Assembly: GCA_024397935.1 (NCBI GenBank)
Contig: CP073743.1
Span: 2,170,001-2,234,000 of the forward strand
DNA length: 64,000 nucleotides
DNA from: a bacterium SCSIO 12844
GTDB lineage: Bacteria; Pseudomonadota; Gammaproteobacteria; Francisellales; Francisellaceae
Reading direction: 5' to 3'
Part shown: positions 61,169-64,000 of the stretch, one piece after another
Position numbering within the stretch: the stretch's first letter is position 1
Layout of the letters: each line of letters opens with the position of its first letter
Notes under the pieces: generated by a model
The model's input: only the letters and a program-made list of their open reading frames with translations
Told to the model about the DNA's origin: nothing
The model's database searches: none
Made by a program: the position numbers and the translations under genes

Positions 61169-63220
61169 CTAATTATCCATCGTTGTATTAATTGAAAAAT
61201 CCGGTAAATTTTCAATCATCTGTTTGCCATAATATTTATTAATAATACGATTATCCAAAATAACAATTTTACCACGATCACCTTCACGCCTAACTAAACG
61301 ACCACACATCTGTGTTAATTTTAATGACGCATCAGGTAAAGCCAATTCAATAAATGCATTTTTACCTAAAGCTGTCACCCATTCTGATTTGGTTTTTTCT
61401 ATCGGGTCGGTTGGTACTGAAAATGGTAATTTATGCAAGATAAGCAAATCTAAATAATTACCTGGTAAATCTAAACCTTCTGCAAAGCTATCTAAGCCAA
61501 ATAAAATCGATGGTTGATCATTATCAATCGTTTTTTTATGTTTATTTATCATCACAGCTTTTGCATAATCACCTTGCTTTAATACAATTGACTGTATTGC
61601 ACTAGGTAATAATTCATAAGTTTTTATCATTGCTCTAAAGCTCGTAAATAACACAAGTGCGCCTGTTTTAAGCTGATCTAAATAATTATAAATAATTTCT
61701 GATGATTCTATATTATGTGTTTCAAAATTTTGTGGTGTTACCTTCATTTTAGGAATAATTAACTGAGAATCCTTATAGTTTAAAGGCGATGTTAATGCAA
61801 TTGTTTTGGTATCTTCTACTAATCCAGATGCAGCTAAAAATCGGTCAAATTTACCAACCGAACGAATCGTTGCTGAAGTCATTATGACACTATTTGTTGC
61901 CTGTGACCAAAATAACTTTTCTAACAAGTGGCCAGCTTCAATTGGTGACGCTGAGATCATATAATCTTGTAGGCGACTAAATAATGAATGCTCTTCTACT
62001 ATTATTTCAGCTTCTTTTTTATACGGTTGATACCACTTAGCAATGGGTGGTTGCTCATAATTGATCATCAAATTCCATAAATTTAATAAATTAGAAAATC
62101 GATCAATCATAAACCCTAACTGTGAAAAAGTTTTCTCTAATGACTGATGATTATGCAATGTACTTTTTTCAGCAAAGTCATCAAGCTTTTCTTTTATTTC
62201 GGTTAAATTTCGATATAAATTTTCTGCATTTGATTTAATATTGATAGCCACTGAGTCAATTTGTTCTGATCGTTGAGTAATTCTTAAAGTATTATCTTGA
62301 TAATGGGAAGTACTATTTGAAATATTCATTTTAGTATACAACTGATGAAAATAAATTTGCACTTCGTTTAAATCATTAATTAAAGCTTCTTTAGCATACT
62401 TTAAAGATGGCTGATTGACTTGTTTTAATACTTTTGATGGAATTAATTTTAATAATTTATCCAGATCATTAATCCAGCTTTGTGAGCTGACTAAGGTTGC
62501 TTGCGCTGAAAATGCTGCCAATGCTTTTTTAGGCAAATGATGACATTCATCAACAACAATCATTATTTCATCAAACTCAGGCAAAATAGCACCATTACCT
62601 AATGCTAAATGCGCCAATAAAAGATTATGATTAACAATAATTACATCACATTTTTTTAAATTTCTTCGTGCTTGATAAAATGAACAAGACTTATAAAACT
62701 CACAGCGATTTTTTGAACAACTAGCTGAGGTTGTTGATACATCACTCCATAATGCTTTATCTGGCTCTATTGAAAGCTCATCAATATCTCCTGACCAACC
62801 AGAATCTAAGTGATCCGAAAGCATTTTAAATACATCATCCTTGTGAATATCAATACTTGCAAATTTCCTTTGACAAAGATAGCGAGCACGCCCTTTTGCA
62901 ATTTTATAATCAATGTTACGATTGAGTAGTTGCTCAACATAATTTAAATCTTTAAAAAATAACTGTTCTTGTAAAGCAATTGTTGCAGTAGAGATAACAA
63001 TATTTAATTTTTTTTCAAGTTCATCATTAGCTAATAGCGCACCAATTAAATACGCAAAACTTTTACCTGTTGCAGTTGGTGCTTCAATGACTATTTTTTG
63101 TTGATTTAAAATAGCGTCTTTTACATGCAGAATCATATCTAATTGTGACTGTCGAATACTTAATCCTGCGTTTAAAAATAGACTTTTGAGATTAGAATGA
63201 GTTTTACTTTGTGGCATCAA
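61169..63220 (-). CDS. DinG-type iron-sulfur DNA helicase (XPD family)
   Basis: The 683-residue superfamily 2 helicase carries Walker A EAPTATGKS (46-54), four cysteines for a 4Fe-4S cluster (Cys116, 168, 173 and 179, in YLCQRKF and CSKNRCEFYKSC), the DECH box (224-227), and C-terminal motifs LFTSFRAMIKTYELL and QMCGRLVRREGDRG. DinG/YoaA enzymes unwind R-loops and damaged DNA 5'-3'. Which of the DinG/YoaA pair it represents cannot be told by eye. The Asp/Glu racemase-like gene follows 11 bases later. Confidence 0.88.
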   Translation of the reverse strand: MMPQSKTHSNLKSLFLNAGLSIRQSQLDMILHVKDAILNQQKIVIEAPTATGKSFAYLIGALLANDELEKKLNIVISTATIALQEQLFFKDLNYVEQLLNRNIDYKIAKGRARYLCQRKFASIDIHKDDVFKMLSDHLDSGWSGDIDELSIEPDKALWSDVSTTSASCSKNRCEFYKSCSFYQARRNLKKCDVIIVNHNLLLAHLALGNGAILPEFDEIMIVVDECHHLPKKALAAFSAQATLVSSQSWINDLDKLLKLIPSKVLKQVNQPSLKYAKEALINDLNEVQIYFHQLYTKMNISNSTSHYQDNTLRITQRSEQIDSVAINIKSNAENLYRNLTEIKEKLDDFAEKSTLHNHQSLEKTFSQLGFMIDRFSNLLNLWNLMINYEQPPIAKWYQPYKKEAEIIVEEHSLFSRLQDYMISASPIEAGHLLEKLFWSQATNSVIMTSATIRSVGKFDRFLAASGLVEDTKTIALTSPLNYKDSQLIIPKMKVTPQNFETHNIESSEIIYNYLDQLKTGALVLFTSFRAMIKTYELLPSAIQSIVLKQGDYAKAVMINKHKKTIDNDQPSILFGLDSFAEGLDLPGNYLDLLILHKLPFSVPTDPIEKTKSEWVTALGKNAFIELALPDASLKLTQMCGRLVRREGDRGKIVILDNRIINKYYGKQMIENLPDFSINTTMDN

Positions 63221-63272
63221 TATTCCATAAAAGGCCTTATATTGATGTTATGGTAACATAAAATTTAAACCT

Positions 63273-64000
63273 TTAAACCAATGAAACGATTGAAGCTATA
63301 GCTAATAAAAGACCAAAAGCACCTTTTAGTTTTCTTTGTGATAACTTAGCTGCAACTTTTGTGCCAACTGGTGCAAAAATTATTGCAGTTATTGCAAATG
63401 AAATCACTGCAGGCCAATAGATATATCCAGTACTAAAGCTTGGTAATGATGGATTATGAAAGCCTGCTATTAAATAAGTAACCGCTGCAACTGCAGTCAC
63501 TGGCAAACCATATAATGCTGATGTGCCTATTGCATGATGAATCTTGCTGTGACGATTTAAATAAGCTGTCATTACTGAAACACCACCAACACCAACTAAA
63601 CCTGAAACCAAAGCAATTAAAAAGGATAAAATACTATGTGCTATACCAGATATTTTCTTATTTAATTGATTTTCTAAACCAGGTTTTATTGCTTTATAAA
63701 GCATAATAAATGCGATCAGTAAAACAAACACACTGAAAAAGATTTTTAGCACAGTAGCGGGCACAAACCCTGCTAGGATTGCACCTACTACAGCACCAAG
63801 GACTCCCCCCAGGAGCAAATAACGTATAAATAGTGACCAATGTATATTTTTAAGGCGATGATGTTGAATTAATGCTGGAATGTTTGTAATTGTTGCGGTC
63901 ATCACTGAAGTACCGATTGCTAAATGTAATGCGGTATAGGCACCAATATGTTTAGCAGCCAATAAAAAACTGACTAACGGCACAATAACAATTGCACCAC
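63273..64000 (-). CDS. TSUP family permease (5' end outside window)
   Basis: The frame continues through the window end: codons upstream of the GTG at 63983 read GGAIVIV, part of the glycine-rich first motif, so the true start lies beyond 64000. The visible 240 or so residues show about seven hydrophobic segments and the second-half motif LVSGLVGVGGVSVMTAYLNRH. This is the TauE/SafE small-anion exporter family; the substrate is unknown. It is distinct from the TSUP gene at 50.8 kb. Confidence 0.85.
   Translation of the reverse strand, partial: GAIVIVPLVSFLLAAKHIGAYTALHLAIGTSVMTATITNIPALIQHHRLKNIHWSLFIRYLLLGGVLGAVVGAILAGFVPATVLKIFFSVFVLLIAFIMLYKAIKPGLENQLNKKISGIAHSILSFLIALVSGLVGVGGVSVMTAYLNRHSKIHHAIGTSALYGLPVTAVAAVTYLIAGFHNPSLPSFSTGYIYWPAVISFAITAIIFAPVGTKVAAKLSQRKLKGAFGLLLAIASIVSLV

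Overview
The window comes from an AT-rich gammaproteobacterium (roughly one third G+C by eye). Its housekeeping genes are gammaproteobacterial in content and order: murB-ddl-ftsQ-ftsA-ftsZ-lpxC, tamA-tamB, ygfB-ubiH-ubiI beside 6S RNA and ygfA, and an rRNA operon with tRNA-Ile and tRNA-Ala in the spacer. Between these sit AT-rich orphan genes with eukaryote-like features: an inositol-polyphosphate-kinase-like protein, a protein ending in a CaaX box, an atypical kinase-like protein, and a 1376-residue coiled-coil and pentapeptide-repeat protein. Together they suggest a host-associated or intracellular lineage of the Legionella/Coxiella/Piscirickettsia/Francisella type. The genus cannot be fixed from sequence alone, and no secretion system lies in the window.

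Layout. 1-5.6 kb: a CadB-type antiporter (cut by the window edge) diverging from a three-gene lysine-degradation operon (lysine dehydrogenase-like, ALDH7, DUF1338/HglS-like). 5.6-12.2 kb: a degenerate tyrosine recombinase, cbpA-cbpM, a response regulator with a corrupted GGDEF motif, an aromatic amino-acid permease and lemA-htpX. 12.3-18.7 kb: division and wall cluster, with tadA where murC often lies. 18.8-24.8 kb: tamA-tamB and a HAD phosphatase. 25-27.9 kb: a kinase-like orphan with an IS inserted exactly at its stop codon. 28-35.2 kb: rrn operon (minus strand) with its promoter a few bases after parC. 35.4-44.4 kb: tdk, DUF2076, then an island of orphan genes and a YafQ/DinJ-type toxin-antitoxin pair flanked by 80-bp direct repeats. 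44.5-49.5 kb: queA-ubiI-ubiH-ygfB, 6S RNA and ygfA. 49.6-57.3 kb: accessory genes: the IPK-like protein, a TSUP permease, a gene split by a second identical IS, a possible Tus-like protein, a thioesterase, a secreted cupin and the CaaX protein. 57.4-64 kb: a UvrD-type helicase, rsfS, an Asp/Glu racemase, a DinG-type helicase and a second TSUP permease (cut by the window end).

The two IS copies are 1554 bp each, appear identical, lie in opposite orientation, and each has a perfect 9-bp target duplication. The second interrupts an otherwise open 388-codon gene, and removing the IS plus one duplication restores the frame exactly. The copies bracket about 24.5 kb containing the rrn operon, so recombination between them would invert it.

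The most unusual material is the set of candidate host-acting proteins: the IPK-like gene at 49.6 kb, the CaaX-tailed EreA/ChaN-like gene at 56.5 kb, and the kinase-like gene at 25 kb. These functional calls rest on motifs read by eye and are inferences.
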